Assembly: GCA_027621295.1 (NCBI GenBank)
Contig: JAQCBR010000031.1
Coordinates: 1 to 36,276, forward strand
Source: Planctomycetota bacterium
GTDB taxonomy: Bacteria > Planctomycetota > UBA1135 > UBA2386
DNA: 36,276 bases
Direction of reading: 5' to 3'
Shown piece after piece: positions 16,039 to 24,946 of this stretch; position 1 is the stretch's first letter; each line of letters starts with the position of its first letter. The position numbers were made by a program, and so were the translations under genes. A model generated the notes under the pieces. It was not told where the DNA came from and did not search any database. It saw nothing but the letters and a program-made list of their open reading frames with translations.

Positions 16039-17489
16039 CCGATCTCCTCCGTGGGCCGGACGGCGGCCGGCAGTGTCTTCAGGATCGGGCGCTTGCCGGA
16101 TCGCTCCAGCGGGATGTCATCCACGAGCTGGATGGCCACGTGGAGCCCGGGCCCGAGCAGGGAACCGAGATCGGCGCGGATGCGCTCCAAGGTCGGAGCG
16201 TCGAGCGGGGCTGGGGGCACGACGCGCAGCGTAACGCGGTCGACGGCGGTCTGGATCAACTGATAGAGCCTGATCACGTCGACGTGTCCGCAGGTCACGG
16301 CGAGGTGGTGCCCGAGGGTCGTCGCGTCGATCGTCCGTCCGGACGGTGTGCGGAGCACCTCCTGCGTGCGGCCGTCGAGTCTCGTGACGACAGGGAACCC
16401 CGGCCCATCGGGCCAGGCCGGCTCGTCCACGGCGGCGAGATCTCCCGTGTCGTAGCGGAGGAACGGCATCACCTCGTTGTGGAGGTTGGTCAGGACCACG
16501 CGGCCGACCTCGCCGGGAGCCGCCCGCGTGCCGTCCGCGAGCAGCGTCTCCCAGACCACCAGCTCGGTGTTGACCAGGAACCGGGAAGGGTCGCCGGGCG
16601 GACTCTGCGCGCACCAGTACTTGAACTCGCGTTGCCCGTAGCGGTTCGCGATCGGCGCGCCGAAGCACGCTTCGAGCGAGCGCCGGCGTTCGGGCGTAAG
16701 CGTCTCGGCGATCGTGATCACCGCGCGCAGCGGGTGGCGTGGCCGGTAGCCACTCGCCAGGAACGCATCGGCGATCGCTGCCAGGGTCGCCGTGTAGCCG
16801 AGGATGTAGGTCGGCTGGAACGCGTCGAGGATCGCACGCACCCGGTCGGGGTCCGCTTCGACCGTCGGGATGCGGACCTGCGTCAGCCGTTCGTAGCCAT
16901 GCTGCGTGAACCGGGTCGCACAGACGCGCAGCCGTGCGCGGAGAGGGGGAGACTCCGGCGGTGGGTCCTCGGACGGAGGTCCCATGATCCGGAGACTCCG
17001 ATCGAGGGGATCGAGGCCGTAGAGCGAGTCGTAGTACAGGTGGCTCGCGAACACGAGCGGCATCGCGTTCCGGTCGAGCACGAAGCGGAACGGATCACCG
17101 GTCGAGCCGGAGGTCGTGTACGGCAGGCGCCGCCAGCGCGGAATGTCGTCGGCGAGGAAGTCGTCGAGCGGTCTCGAGCGGAACACCGACTTGTCGACGA
17201 CGGGCAGGGCCGAAAGGTCCTCGACGGAGCGGATGTCGTCGGGCGCCAAGCCCCGCTCGCGCGCGACGTCCCGGTAGTAGGGGACGGTGGTCAGCGCGCG
17301 GCGGACGATGCGCTGGAGCAACGCGCGCTGGCGGGACCGCAGCTCGTCCGGGGACAGCGCATGGGCGGCCTGGAATCCGGCCATGCGGCGGGTCAGGCGA
17401 CCGCCGACGAGGGCGCGCGCGAACCCGAGGCCGGCGCGGCTCGTCCACCTTGCGCTCCGCCGTGTCGCTCCTTCCGCCGTGCCGCTCAT
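16035..17489 (-). CDS. PaaK/CapK-like adenylate-forming enzyme
   Basis: A 484-residue cytosolic protein of the ANL (AMP-binding) superfamily, phenylacetate-CoA ligase/CapK branch. The phosphate-binding loop is TTSGSTGDPF at residues 125-134. Mid-protein, NRYGQREFKYWCAQ and LPYD-like FLRYDTGDLAAVDEP follow the family layout. The C-terminal subdomain ends RSGKRPILKTLP, with the expected catalytic Lys. The N-terminal ALTTVPYYRDVARERG is typical of CapK proteins. Such enzymes activate a carboxylic acid as an acyl-AMP. CapK-like members in capsule clusters are thought to work on glycan modification, but the acyl group is rarely known. No CoA or carrier-protein gene is nearby. The gene lies 65 bases after asnB and overlaps the next gene. 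The ATG at 17489 is the family-like start. Confidence 0.82.
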   Translation of the reverse strand: MSGTAEGATRRSARWTSRAGLGFARALVGGRLTRRMAGFQAAHALSPDELRSRQRALLQRIVRRALTTVPYYRDVARERGLAPDDIRSVEDLSALPVVDKSVFRSRPLDDFLADDIPRWRRLPYTTSGSTGDPFRFVLDRNAMPLVFASHLYYDSLYGLDPLDRSLRIMGPPSEDPPPESPPLRARLRVCATRFTQHGYERLTQVRIPTVEADPDRVRAILDAFQPTYILGYTATLAAIADAFLASGYRPRHPLRAVITIAETLTPERRRSLEACFGAPIANRYGQREFKYWCAQSPPGDPSRFLVNTELVVWETLLADGTRAAPGEVGRVVLTNLHNEVMPFLRYDTGDLAAVDEPAWPDGPGFPVVTRLDGRTQEVLRTPSGRTIDATTLGHHLAVTCGHVDVIRLYQLIQTAVDRVTLRVVPPAPLDAPTLERIRADLGSLLGPGLHVAIQLVDDIPLERSGKRPILKTLPAAVRPTEEIG

Positions 17490-17554
17490 CGGCGGAAGCC
17501 TACCCCGAGGTCGGATGACGTGCTATCGCGTCGCGTCCCGCGCCGGATCGCCGT

Positions 17555-19396
17555 CTACGCGAGGTCCCCGAGTCCCGATGGCGCCGGAGCCTCCGGGTCA
17601 CGGTCGAGGAAGATCCGCGCCCAGAGCTCGCACATCAGCATCGCCCAGACGCGGTACGACCAGACCTTGTGCGCGATCAGTGGTCGGCGCGCGCTCGGAC
17701 GACCCTGCAGCAGGGCGCGCGCACGAGCGGGGTCGAAGAAGCCTCGAGCCGCGACGTCGCCGGGCGCGAGCAGGCGCGCACCGAGCAGCTCGAGCGTGTC
17801 GACGAGTCCCTGGTCGAGCTTCATCTGGAACGGGCGCTTGCGGCGATCGACGATCGACGCAGGCAGCAGCGGTCGGAGAGCCTCGCGGAGGACCCACTTC
17901 TCGACGCCGTGCTGTCGCGACAGGTCGCCGCGGAACGTCGCCGCCAACTCGACCACGTCGCGGCCGAGGAAGGGCACGCGGATCTCGAGGCCGTGGGCCA
18001 TGCCCGTCGCATCCGCACGCTTGAGCGACAGGTGATGGAGGTAGGTGCGCTGGTCGTGGTTCAACGCGCGTTCGAGTGCGCGTTCCCGCGAGAGCCCGGC
18101 CAGCGGCGGTTCCGCGTGCCGGGGCAGCGGATCGAGCATCGGCGACGCGGGGAGGTGACCCCAGGCAGCGCGCGACAGCAGCGCTGCGATCGGGTGACGC
18201 GGCTGCCGGTCGGCGTACATGTAGACCCGCTCGTACAGCGCACGCCGGAGGCCCGGTGTCAGCGGGCGTCCGCGGTCGAAGAGTTGGAACCGGTCGTAGC
18301 CGGCGAACAGCTCGTCCGCGCCCTCGCCGACCAGGAGCACCTTCACGTGGCGGGCCGCCGCCTCGTAGTTGAGGTGCATCTGCACGGCCTCCATCTGGCC
18401 GGCGGGCTCCTCGAGGTACCACATGACCTTTGGCAGCAGGTCGGCGACGTCCGCGGACGCGACCTGGATCTCGTGGTGGTCGGTCCTGCAGTGCTCGGCG
18501 ACGACGCGCGCCTTCAGCAGATCCGGATCGTCCGGGCCGTGGCCGACGGTGAACGTCGAGACGCGTGCACCGTGCTCGGCCATCAGCGCGACGATGCCGC
18601 TGCTGTCGAGGCCGCCGGACAGCGCCGCGCCGAGCGGCGCGTCGCTGATCATCTGCGAGCGGACGACGTTGCCCAGCGTCTCGCGGAGCCGGGCCGCGGC
18701 CTGCGCCGGATCGAGCTCCTGGGGCCGCGGTTCGGGGTAGCCCCAGAAAGGCTCGACGCGGGCCTCGCCCCGTTCGTAGATGAGCTTGTGCCCGGGCGGG
18801 AGTTTGAACACCGAGGCGAGCATCGACTCGTCCTCGAGGTTGCACGCGAACCGCATCGCAGAACGCAGCGCTCGGCGGTTGACCTCGGCGCGGAAGTCGT
18901 GCAGCAATCGGAACGGCTTGAGCTCAGAGGCGAAGGCGAGGCCCTCCGGCGCCGCGTGCCAGAACAGCGGCTTGACGCCCGCGCGGTCGCGGGCGAGCAG
19001 CAGGCGCTTCCGAGGCCGGTCCCAGATGCCGAACGCGAAGATCCCCTCGATGCGTGACAGCCACGCGTCGCCGTGGAGCCGATAGCCTTGCAGCAGGACC
19101 TCGGTGTCGGTGTGGGTCCGGAAGCGCACGCCTTCCCGCTCCAGCTCCTCGCGGAGCAGGGGGAAGTTGTAGATCTCGCCGTTGAACGTGATCGCGTAGT
19201 CCCCGTGGTCGGTGACCATCGGCTGGTGGCCGAGCTCCGACAGGTCGAGGATCGACAGGCGTCGGTGGCCGAAGCGGACGTCGCCGTCCTCCCACGTCCC
19301 CTCGTCGTCCGGACCGCGGTGCGCGAGCAGCCGGGTCATCCTGCGGACCACGTCGAGGTCCGCGAGTTCACCGACGACGCCTACGATGCCGCACAT
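17555..19396 (-). CDS. asnB: Asparagine synthetase (glutamine-hydrolysing), AsnB type
   Basis: A 613-residue class II glutamine amidotransferase. Cys2 after Met1 is the N-terminal nucleophile (MCGIVGVVG). RGPDDEG at 27-33 and FNGEIYN at 71-77 belong to the glutaminase pocket. The synthetase domain has the PP-loop SGGLDSS at 260-266, VGEGADELFAGYDRF near residue 370, and the usual C-terminal EIRVPFLGRDVVE block. Length and domain order match AsnB. The reaction is ATP plus glutamine to amidate a carboxylate through an adenylate. In surface-glycan clusters AsnB-like enzymes often amidate a sugar acid or act on an unknown acceptor rather than aspartate. The start at 19396 is fixed by Cys2 and overlaps the flippase stop by 16 bases. 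The upstream open frame to 20263 is a shadow of the flippase gene. Confidence 0.93.
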   Translation of the reverse strand: MCGIVGVVGELADLDVVRRMTRLLAHRGPDDEGTWEDGDVRFGHRRLSILDLSELGHQPMVTDHGDYAITFNGEIYNFPLLREELEREGVRFRTHTDTEVLLQGYRLHGDAWLSRIEGIFAFGIWDRPRKRLLLARDRAGVKPLFWHAAPEGLAFASELKPFRLLHDFRAEVNRRALRSAMRFACNLEDESMLASVFKLPPGHKLIYERGEARVEPFWGYPEPRPQELDPAQAAARLRETLGNVVRSQMISDAPLGAALSGGLDSSGIVALMAEHGARVSTFTVGHGPDDPDLLKARVVAEHCRTDHHEIQVASADVADLLPKVMWYLEEPAGQMEAVQMHLNYEAAARHVKVLLVGEGADELFAGYDRFQLFDRGRPLTPGLRRALYERVYMYADRQPRHPIAALLSRAAWGHLPASPMLDPLPRHAEPPLAGLSRERALERALNHDQRTYLHHLSLKRADATGMAHGLEIRVPFLGRDVVELAATFRGDLSRQHGVEKWVLREALRPLLPASIVDRRKRPFQMKLDQGLVDTLELLGARLLAPGDVAARGFFDPARARALLQGRPSARRPLIAHKVWSYRVWAMLMCELWARIFLDRDPEAPAPSGLGDLA

Positions 19397-20655
19397 GCGG
19401 GCTGCTCCTCCCGGCGCTGCCGGGTGATCGTCGCGTGGACGAGGACGAAGAGGACCGCGGCCGCGGTCAGCGTCCCGCCGGTCTGGGCGATGCCTGCGCC
19501 GAGTTCGCCCATCGCGGGAATCGTCAGCGTTCCGATCAGCCCGATCAGCGCGCAGCGCAGCCACAGCGAGGCGACGTGAAGGCGGGGACGGAGCAGGTAC
19601 TGGCAGGTGACGCCGAGGGGGGCTTCGAACAGCAGCACGACGCTGAACGCCGTCAGGCCGTAGAAGCCTGGCGCGAAGTCCGCCAGATCTGGGCGCTCCG
19701 AGCGGATCAGCGCGGGCAGCGCCACGCCCGCGACGACCGCCGCTCCGACGCAGCCGAGCGCGAGGACGAGCGACGTGCGCCACGCGGCGCGGAGCCATCC
19801 CGGGAGCGCGTCGACGCTCGGCAGTCGGGCAGCCTTCGGGAGCAGCGCCTGGTAGAACGCGACGAAGACGGCGTAGAAGCCCTGGACGATCTGCAGCGAG
19901 AACGCGAAGCGGCCCGCCTCGGCGGACATCTCGCGGTAGACGAGCAGGAAGAGGCCCGACTGCAGCGCGAGCACCGCAGCGGCGTCCCCGAGCCCGATCC
20001 ACCAGGAGTACGAGAGCACGCGTTGCACGACGCTGCGGTTCGCGGTGAGACCGTGCGTTCGGACGACGGTCGCGAGCAGGGCGACTCCCGCGACGAAGCT
20101 GACCGCCGGGAACGCGAGGAACGGCGCCCACGAAGCGTCCTCCGTGCGCCACGCGACCAACCCTGTCACGATCGCGCGCAGCGTGGGCACCGCTGCCATC
20201 CAGAGTCCGGCGCGACGGAACTCGAGCCTCGCGAGCAGCGTCGAGCAGCCCAGGTCGAACCACGCGGTGCCCGCAGCTCCCGCGCCGATCGCCAGCGCGA
20301 GCAGCGGCGAGAGACGGCCGACGCCGCCCGCCGCCGCGACGAGCCCGGCGAGACCGAGCCCGAGCGCGCCCAGCGTCAGTGTGATCGCGACGGCACCGCG
20401 GATCACCCCGTCCGGCTCCGGATCGGCGGTGAACAGCCGCACGACGCCCTGGTCGAGGCCGCAGAGCGCTGCGCGGCTGGCGAGGAGCTGGGCTCCGACC
20501 ACCGCGGCGAACAGCCCGAACGTCGCCTCGTCCATGAAGAACAGCGCGCAGCCGAGCATCAGCAGGCCGTTCGCCGCCGTCATCGACAGGCGGCCGAACA
20601 GCGTCCAGCGCAGCCCGCCGCGTGGGTAAGCCTCCGCGGGAGCTGGTGCGGTCAT
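19381..20655 (-). CDS. Wzx/MATE-like polysaccharide flippase
   Basis: A 424-residue polytopic protein with about 12 membrane helices, consistent with the MOP exporter superfamily. The N-terminus (YPRGGLRWTLFGRLSMTAA) and the helix GLFAAVVGAQLLASRAALCGLDQ resemble lipid-linked oligosaccharide flippases. Middle helices include FVAFYQALLPKAARLPS, and the short C-terminus is hydrophilic. It should move an undecaprenyl-linked glycan across the inner membrane. Between a phosphodiesterase and AsnB, with glycosyltransferases on both sides, it is the export step of this cluster. The ATG at 20655 overlaps the previous stop as ATGA; the open frame from 20916 lies inside that gene. No Wzy polymerase is seen in the window, so the exported glycan may be a single unit, or the polymerase lies elsewhere. 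Confidence 0.83.
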   Translation of the reverse strand: MTAPAPAEAYPRGGLRWTLFGRLSMTAANGLLMLGCALFFMDEATFGLFAAVVGAQLLASRAALCGLDQGVVRLFTADPEPDGVIRGAVAITLTLGALGLGLAGLVAAAGGVGRLSPLLALAIGAGAAGTAWFDLGCSTLLARLEFRRAGLWMAAVPTLRAIVTGLVAWRTEDASWAPFLAFPAVSFVAGVALLATVVRTHGLTANRSVVQRVLSYSWWIGLGDAAAVLALQSGLFLLVYREMSAEAGRFAFSLQIVQGFYAVFVAFYQALLPKAARLPSVDALPGWLRAAWRTSLVLALGCVGAAVVAGVALPALIRSERPDLADFAPGFYGLTAFSVVLLFEAPLGVTCQYLLRPRLHVASLWLRCALIGLIGTLTIPAMGELGAGIAQTGGTLTAAAVLFVLVHATITRQRREEQPACAAS

Positions 20656-22211
20656 GCCTGGTGCGCCGGCGAGGAGCGCGGGATCGGCCGCCCCTCCATC
20701 TCTGGGGGAATGGCGACCCCGGCCCGCTCGAGGACCGTGGGGGCGATGTCCAGGATCGAGTGACCCTCGAGGACTCCGCCAGCCGGAATCCCCTCGCCGT
20801 GGGCGATGAAGAATCCGTAGGGAGTGTGGCTGCCGGTCCGCGAGTCCTGTCGATTCACCTCGAGCGTGCCGAAGCGCGGCGAGTGGAACGAGGACCAGAC
20901 GAAGTCCTGCTCCCACAGCACGCAGAGGTCCGGCTTGTCGTCGAGGTAGGGGCCGGACAGGGTCTCTCCGAGCCTCGTCACCTTCCGGACCACGCTGCGC
21001 CCGGTGACCGGATCGGTGAGCTCGGTCAGCGCCTTCGTCAGGTCATCGAGGATCGCGTCGTGCTCCGCGCCCGGCTCGACGATGCCGTTCTCGTCGCGTC
21101 CGATCACGGGCACGCGGATCGCGCCGACGGTGTCGTTGTTCGGGATCGCGAACGCGCGCCAGCCCGTCCATGCGCGGTCGCCCGCGTACCAGCGGAACAG
21201 GAGTTCGTCCTGCCAGCGCTCCGGCAGCCGCTCCTTGATCGCGTACTGGAGCCACCCGGGGACGGTGAGCTTCAGCTTGCGCCAGAAGCTCGTCTTCGGG
21301 CGGCGGTCGGCTGGCGCTGCCTGTCGCGCGGGACGCGGTCCGTAGCCGAGCAGGTCGAGGATGTCCGGGAGCTGCCAGGAAGCGTGGCGCAGCGGACCCA
21401 TGCCGTGACCGGCGACGATCATCACGTCGACGTCGGGGCCGACCGCGTCGAGCACGCCGCCGATCGTCCGGTCGACCGCGGCGTAGACCTCGGCCAGGGT
21501 CTCTGCGAGGCCCTGGGCCTGGATCTCGGAGTGGCGCGGGTGGGACGCATCCCAGCCGTGCCAGTAGTGGTGGCCGACCTGGTGCAGCTCGGAGAACCCG
21601 CAGAACATCACGTCCCAAGCGCGCGACGTGGCGAGCCAGGTCAGCAGCGCGCGGCGTTGGTCGGCACCCCGCAGCAGCCGGGCTCGCATGTCCTGGCGCG
21701 AAGCGGGGGTGTCGGAGATCCGGTCGACGTCGCCGACGGGGTTGCGGCCGAACTTCTGGTCGGCTTCGGCGATCAGCTCTGCGGGCCACGAGGCGCGCGG
21801 AGCCTTGGTCGCGTGTGCGCCCCAGTTGGCGAGCATGAAGCCGTCGAGACCCGCGGTGACCGGGAACTTCACGGCATCGATCACGCCCACCTTGCGGCCA
21901 GCCTCCGACAGCGTCTTCCAGAACGGTTGGTCGGTGAACGCCGAGTCCTTGACGTGGCGCAGGTCGCCGGTGTGCCGGTCGTACTGGACGTAGAAGTACT
22001 TGTCGAAGGTCGCTGGGTTGCGCCCGGCGTAGATCGTCGACCACACGGTGTCCGGCAGGATCTCGGCGGTCGTGGACAGGAGCCCGCGGCTACCGCCGTC
22101 GAGCAGGCGGCGGAACGTCGGCATGTCCCCGCGTGCCGCCATCGCCTCGACCACCGTCCACTCGGCGGCATCGAGGCCGAACACGATCATGCGGCGGTTG
22201 GGCTTGTCCAA
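20652..22211 (-). CDS. Alkaline-phosphatase-superfamily phosphodiesterase (nucleotide pyrophosphatase type)
   Basis: A 519-residue protein of the type I phosphodiesterase/nucleotide pyrophosphatase family. It opens MIVFGLDAAEW, with Asp14 as a predicted metal ligand. The following Ser/Thr-rich stretch (LLSTTAEILPDTVWSTI, 44-60) aligns with the nucleophile region. ELHQVGHHYW near residue 205 and MIVAGHGMGP near residue 265 supply the metal-binding His/Asp residues. No signal peptide or membrane segment is present, so it appears cytosolic, unusual for this superfamily. Similar genes occur in bacterial polysaccharide clusters but the substrate is unsettled. A sugar-nucleotide or lipid-linked pyrophosphate is plausible. 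The start codon is TTG with GAGGAG eight bases upstream. The internal ATG at 22190 has no ribosome binding site. Confidence 0.82.
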   Translation of the reverse strand: MDKPNRRMIVFGLDAAEWTVVEAMAARGDMPTFRRLLDGGSRGLLSTTAEILPDTVWSTIYAGRNPATFDKYFYVQYDRHTGDLRHVKDSAFTDQPFWKTLSEAGRKVGVIDAVKFPVTAGLDGFMLANWGAHATKAPRASWPAELIAEADQKFGRNPVGDVDRISDTPASRQDMRARLLRGADQRRALLTWLATSRAWDVMFCGFSELHQVGHHYWHGWDASHPRHSEIQAQGLAETLAEVYAAVDRTIGGVLDAVGPDVDVMIVAGHGMGPLRHASWQLPDILDLLGYGPRPARQAAPADRRPKTSFWRKLKLTVPGWLQYAIKERLPERWQDELLFRWYAGDRAWTGWRAFAIPNNDTVGAIRVPVIGRDENGIVEPGAEHDAILDDLTKALTELTDPVTGRSVVRKVTRLGETLSGPYLDDKPDLCVLWEQDFVWSSFHSPRFGTLEVNRQDSRTGSHTPYGFFIAHGEGIPAGGVLEGHSILDIAPTVLERAGVAIPPEMEGRPIPRSSPAHQA

Positions 22212-22219
22212 TGCTCTGA

Positions 22220-22225
22220 CTCCTC
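22220..22225 (-). promoter_or_regulatory. Ribosome binding site supporting the TTG start
   Basis: GAGGAG on the minus strand lies eight bases before the TTG at 22211. No such site precedes the ATG at 22190, so the TTG start is preferred. Confidence 0.6.
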
Positions 22226-22232
22226 GGCGGGA

Positions 22233-23699
22233 TCAGCGGGCCGCGGCGGGCGTGCGCTCGACGCGACGGGGGACCTGCCGCTCCATCGTCTCGTGGTATT
22301 CCTCGCTGACGTTCACGTCCCAGATGTCGTGCCGTTCGCCGAGCACGTTCCGGACCGCGAGGATCGCGGTCAGCATCGAGTGGTCCTGGTTGTTGTAGCG
22401 GTGCTGGCCGTTGCGGCCGATCTGCTGGAGCCCGTCGATGCTGTCGACATAGGCGCGGAGCGTGGCGACCGCCTTCTGGAACTCGCCGTCGTAGACCGGG
22501 TAGGCCTTCTGCATCCGGACCACCGCGCCGTCACGGACGTCACGGGCCGAGGCCAGGCGGAGGGTCTCGATCTCGCGCGCGCCGAGCTCGATCAGCGCGT
22601 CGTCGGGCCGGGCCCACAGACCCTGGCCCTCGAACACGAAGTACTCGAGCCCGAGGCAGGTCTTCGACGCGTCCGGAACCATGTAGGGGCTCCAGTTCTT
22701 GAAGTTCTGGATGCGCCCGAGCTGGACGTCCGGCGAGTGCACGTAGATCCAGTTGTCGGGGAACAGCTCCTCCGCGTCGAGGACGAGGCTCACCGTCAGG
22801 AAGTCGCGGTAGCGCAGCTTGTCGGCGGCCTGGAGCACGTGGGCCGGCGGAGCCGGGTCCATGCGTCGCGCCATCTCCGAGATCGGCATGCTCGAGATCA
22901 CGTCCGTCGCCGGCAGGTGCTCGAGCTCGCCCTCGGTGCCGACCATCGTCAGGCCGGTGATGCGTCCGTCGCGGTGGTGGATCGCGTGCACGCTCTGGCC
23001 CATCTCCACGCGGTGGCCGCGGGCCTCGACGATGTCACGGCACTTCTCCCACATCTGGCCGGGGCCGAGGCGGGGGTATTCGAACTGGTCGATCAGCGTG
23101 GTGATGCTGCGGTCGCCGCGCTTCGGGAACAGCGCGTTCTTCACCGCCGAGCCGAGTGACAGGTTCTGGATCCGCTGCGCGGCCCAGTCCGCTCCGAGCT
23201 CCGTGCAGGGCATGCCCCAGACCTTCTCGGTGTAGGTCTTGAAGAACATCGAGTACAGCTTCCGCCCGAAGCGGTTGCTGACCCACTGCTCGAAGTTGAC
23301 CTCTTCGCGGCTCGGGAATGCCTTCGCCCACAGGTAGCTGCCGAGGACGTGCGCGGTCTGGATCGGCCCGACCTTGAGCAGCGCATCGAGTGGCTTGAGC
23401 GGGTAGTGGAAGAACTTCCGGTCGTAGTAGATCCGGCTGAGCCGCGGCCGCGTCAGGAACTCGGTGTCGAGGATCTCGTGCCAGATCCGGTTGACCTCGG
23501 GGATCTTCGTGAAGAACCGGTGGCCGCCGATGTCGAAGCGGAAGCCCTTGTGCTCGACGGTGCGTGAGATCCCGCCGACGGTCGTCGGGTCACGCTCGAG
23601 CACCGTGGTGGTCACGTCGTGCTTGCTGAGCTCGTAGGCGGCGGTCAGGCCCGCAGGGCCTGCGCCGACCACGACGACCTGCTTGGACTGGGCGCTCAT
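22233..23699 (-). CDS. FAD-dependent oxidoreductase, UGM/protoporphyrinogen-oxidase-like
   Basis: A 488-residue flavoprotein. The Rossmann motif VVVVGAGPAGLTAAYELSK (8-26) is followed by the second flavin motif TTVGGISRTVE and by FRFDIGGHRFFTKIPEVN. The block YYDRKFFHYPLKPLDAL resembles the active-site region of UDP-galactopyranose mutase-like and related polysaccharide-cluster oxidoreductases. Family members of this type are common in surface-glycan clusters but few have known substrates. I infer a role in sugar ring isomerisation or oxidation of a lipid-linked sugar. The ATG overlaps the GT2 stop (ATGA), and the next gene starts 21 bases downstream. It lacks a signal peptide and membrane segments. 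Confidence 0.85.
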   Translation of the reverse strand: MSAQSKQVVVVGAGPAGLTAAYELSKHDVTTTVLERDPTTVGGISRTVEHKGFRFDIGGHRFFTKIPEVNRIWHEILDTEFLTRPRLSRIYYDRKFFHYPLKPLDALLKVGPIQTAHVLGSYLWAKAFPSREEVNFEQWVSNRFGRKLYSMFFKTYTEKVWGMPCTELGADWAAQRIQNLSLGSAVKNALFPKRGDRSITTLIDQFEYPRLGPGQMWEKCRDIVEARGHRVEMGQSVHAIHHRDGRITGLTMVGTEGELEHLPATDVISSMPISEMARRMDPAPPAHVLQAADKLRYRDFLTVSLVLDAEELFPDNWIYVHSPDVQLGRIQNFKNWSPYMVPDASKTCLGLEYFVFEGQGLWARPDDALIELGAREIETLRLASARDVRDGAVVRMQKAYPVYDGEFQKAVATLRAYVDSIDGLQQIGRNGQHRYNNQDHSMLTAILAVRNVLGERHDIWDVNVSEEYHETMERQVPRRVERTPAAAR

Positions 23700-24946
23700 G
23701 CTCCGGTCCTCCGGTCAGCCTGATCGAGCTCACCCAGCGGCGGGAGTCGACGCACGGCTGGGCCCTCGGCGGCGCGCCGCGCACGCCGCCGGTCGCGGGC
23801 GTGCAGGAGCATGCCGATCGGCACGCTCGCGGCGCAGCATGCTTGGAAGGATAGGTGCATGGGTAGGACGCCGAGGGCGAAAGCGGTGCCACGACGGCCG
23901 CGGAAGAACGCGTAGAGGTCGACGTGGCTGACCGCGAGGGCCGCCAGGAATCCTAGCGGCACCCCGGCCCAGGGAGAATCGGCCAGGAGCCATGCTCCAG
24001 CTGAAGCCGCGACCGTCGCCGACACGGCCACGGTTGCCTCAATCCGGGACCGGTCGTGTCGTGCTGACCAATGTGCCGATGCCATCGCCGCGAGCAGGAC
24101 GGCGACCGCGGGTAGCACCGCGAGCGGGACGCCCGCGAACAGGAGACCGAACGACGCGGCGAGGAAGCCGACGGCGAACAGCGTGGCGATCTTGGAGGCG
24201 ATCGAGAGGTTCAGGTCACTCGGCGCGTAGCGGTCGCGCAGCATCAGTGCGATCCACGGCGCGCCGCGGAGCAGGATGTCGGTCCGCATCAGGTCGAACC
24301 AGGTCCAGCGCTTCGCGTGCGTGGCCTGCATCCGCTTGTCCAGCCGGATGCGGCACCCTGCAGCGCGCAGCCGGAAGCCGAGTTCGATGTCCTCGATGCT
24401 CGGGCGCCCGTAGCCCTCGTTGAATCCGCCGATCGCAACGAAGGTCTCACGGCGCACCGCGCCGCAGCCCGTCCAGAACGTGTTCGCCTCCTCCTTCGCG
24501 TGCTGGTGCACCCAGTGATGGAAGAGGTTCTTGTACTGGGAGATGAAGCCTGGGTCCGACGGCTGCTCGTCGTAGCTCCCGAGCACCGCGGCGAACGCTC
24601 CGCCCGTGGCCAGGGTGTCGACCGCGCGACCGATCGTGTCGGGGTGCACGCGGACGTCCGCGTCGGTGAAGAACAGCACCTCGCCGCGTGCGACCTCGGC
24701 GCCGCGGTTGCGTGCGGCGGCCGGGCCGACGTTGCGCGGCAGGCGCAGGACACGGGCGCCCGCCGCGAGCGCGACCGACGCGGTGTCGTCGTCCGACGCG
24801 TCGTCGACCACGAGGATCTCGTCGGGCGCGTGCGTCGACCGGGCGATCGCCTCCAGGCACTCCGCGATGTCGCGCGGCCCGTTCCTGACCGGGATCACGA
24901 CGGAGACCGTCGGGCGGCCGGGGTGCTCGGTCGTGTCGGAGCGCAT
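23696..24946 (-). CDS. GT2-family glycosyltransferase with C-terminal membrane helices
   Basis: A 416-residue protein. Residues 13-235 form a GT-A fold: VSVVIPVRNG, the nucleotide-binding VVDDASDDDT (47-56), FFTDADVRV with the metal-binding DAD at 95-97, then TGCGAVRRETF and GRPSIEDIELGFRLR, where the Glu-Asp pair is the likely catalytic base. Four or five hydrophobic segments follow at about 245-375, so it is membrane-anchored at its C-terminus. It should use a nucleotide-activated sugar to elongate a lipid-linked glycan on the cytosolic face. It is the first gene of the seven-gene minus-strand run and overlaps the next gene at ATGA. The 298 bases upstream are shared with the divergent DUF5060-type gene. 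Confidence 0.9.
   Translation of the reverse strand: MRSDTTEHPGRPTVSVVIPVRNGPRDIAECLEAIARSTHAPDEILVVDDASDDDTASVALAAGARVLRLPRNVGPAAARNRGAEVARGEVLFFTDADVRVHPDTIGRAVDTLATGGAFAAVLGSYDEQPSDPGFISQYKNLFHHWVHQHAKEEANTFWTGCGAVRRETFVAIGGFNEGYGRPSIEDIELGFRLRAAGCRIRLDKRMQATHAKRWTWFDLMRTDILLRGAPWIALMLRDRYAPSDLNLSIASKIATLFAVGFLAASFGLLFAGVPLAVLPAVAVLLAAMASAHWSARHDRSRIEATVAVSATVAASAGAWLLADSPWAGVPLGFLAALAVSHVDLYAFFRGRRGTAFALGVLPMHLSFQACCAASVPIGMLLHARDRRRARRAAEGPAVRRLPPLGELDQADRRTGA

Noticed and set aside
19397..20263. N-terminal extension of the asparagine synthetase frame
   Set aside because: Arg-rich shadow of the flippase gene. Cys2 after Met at 19396 fixes the true N-terminus.
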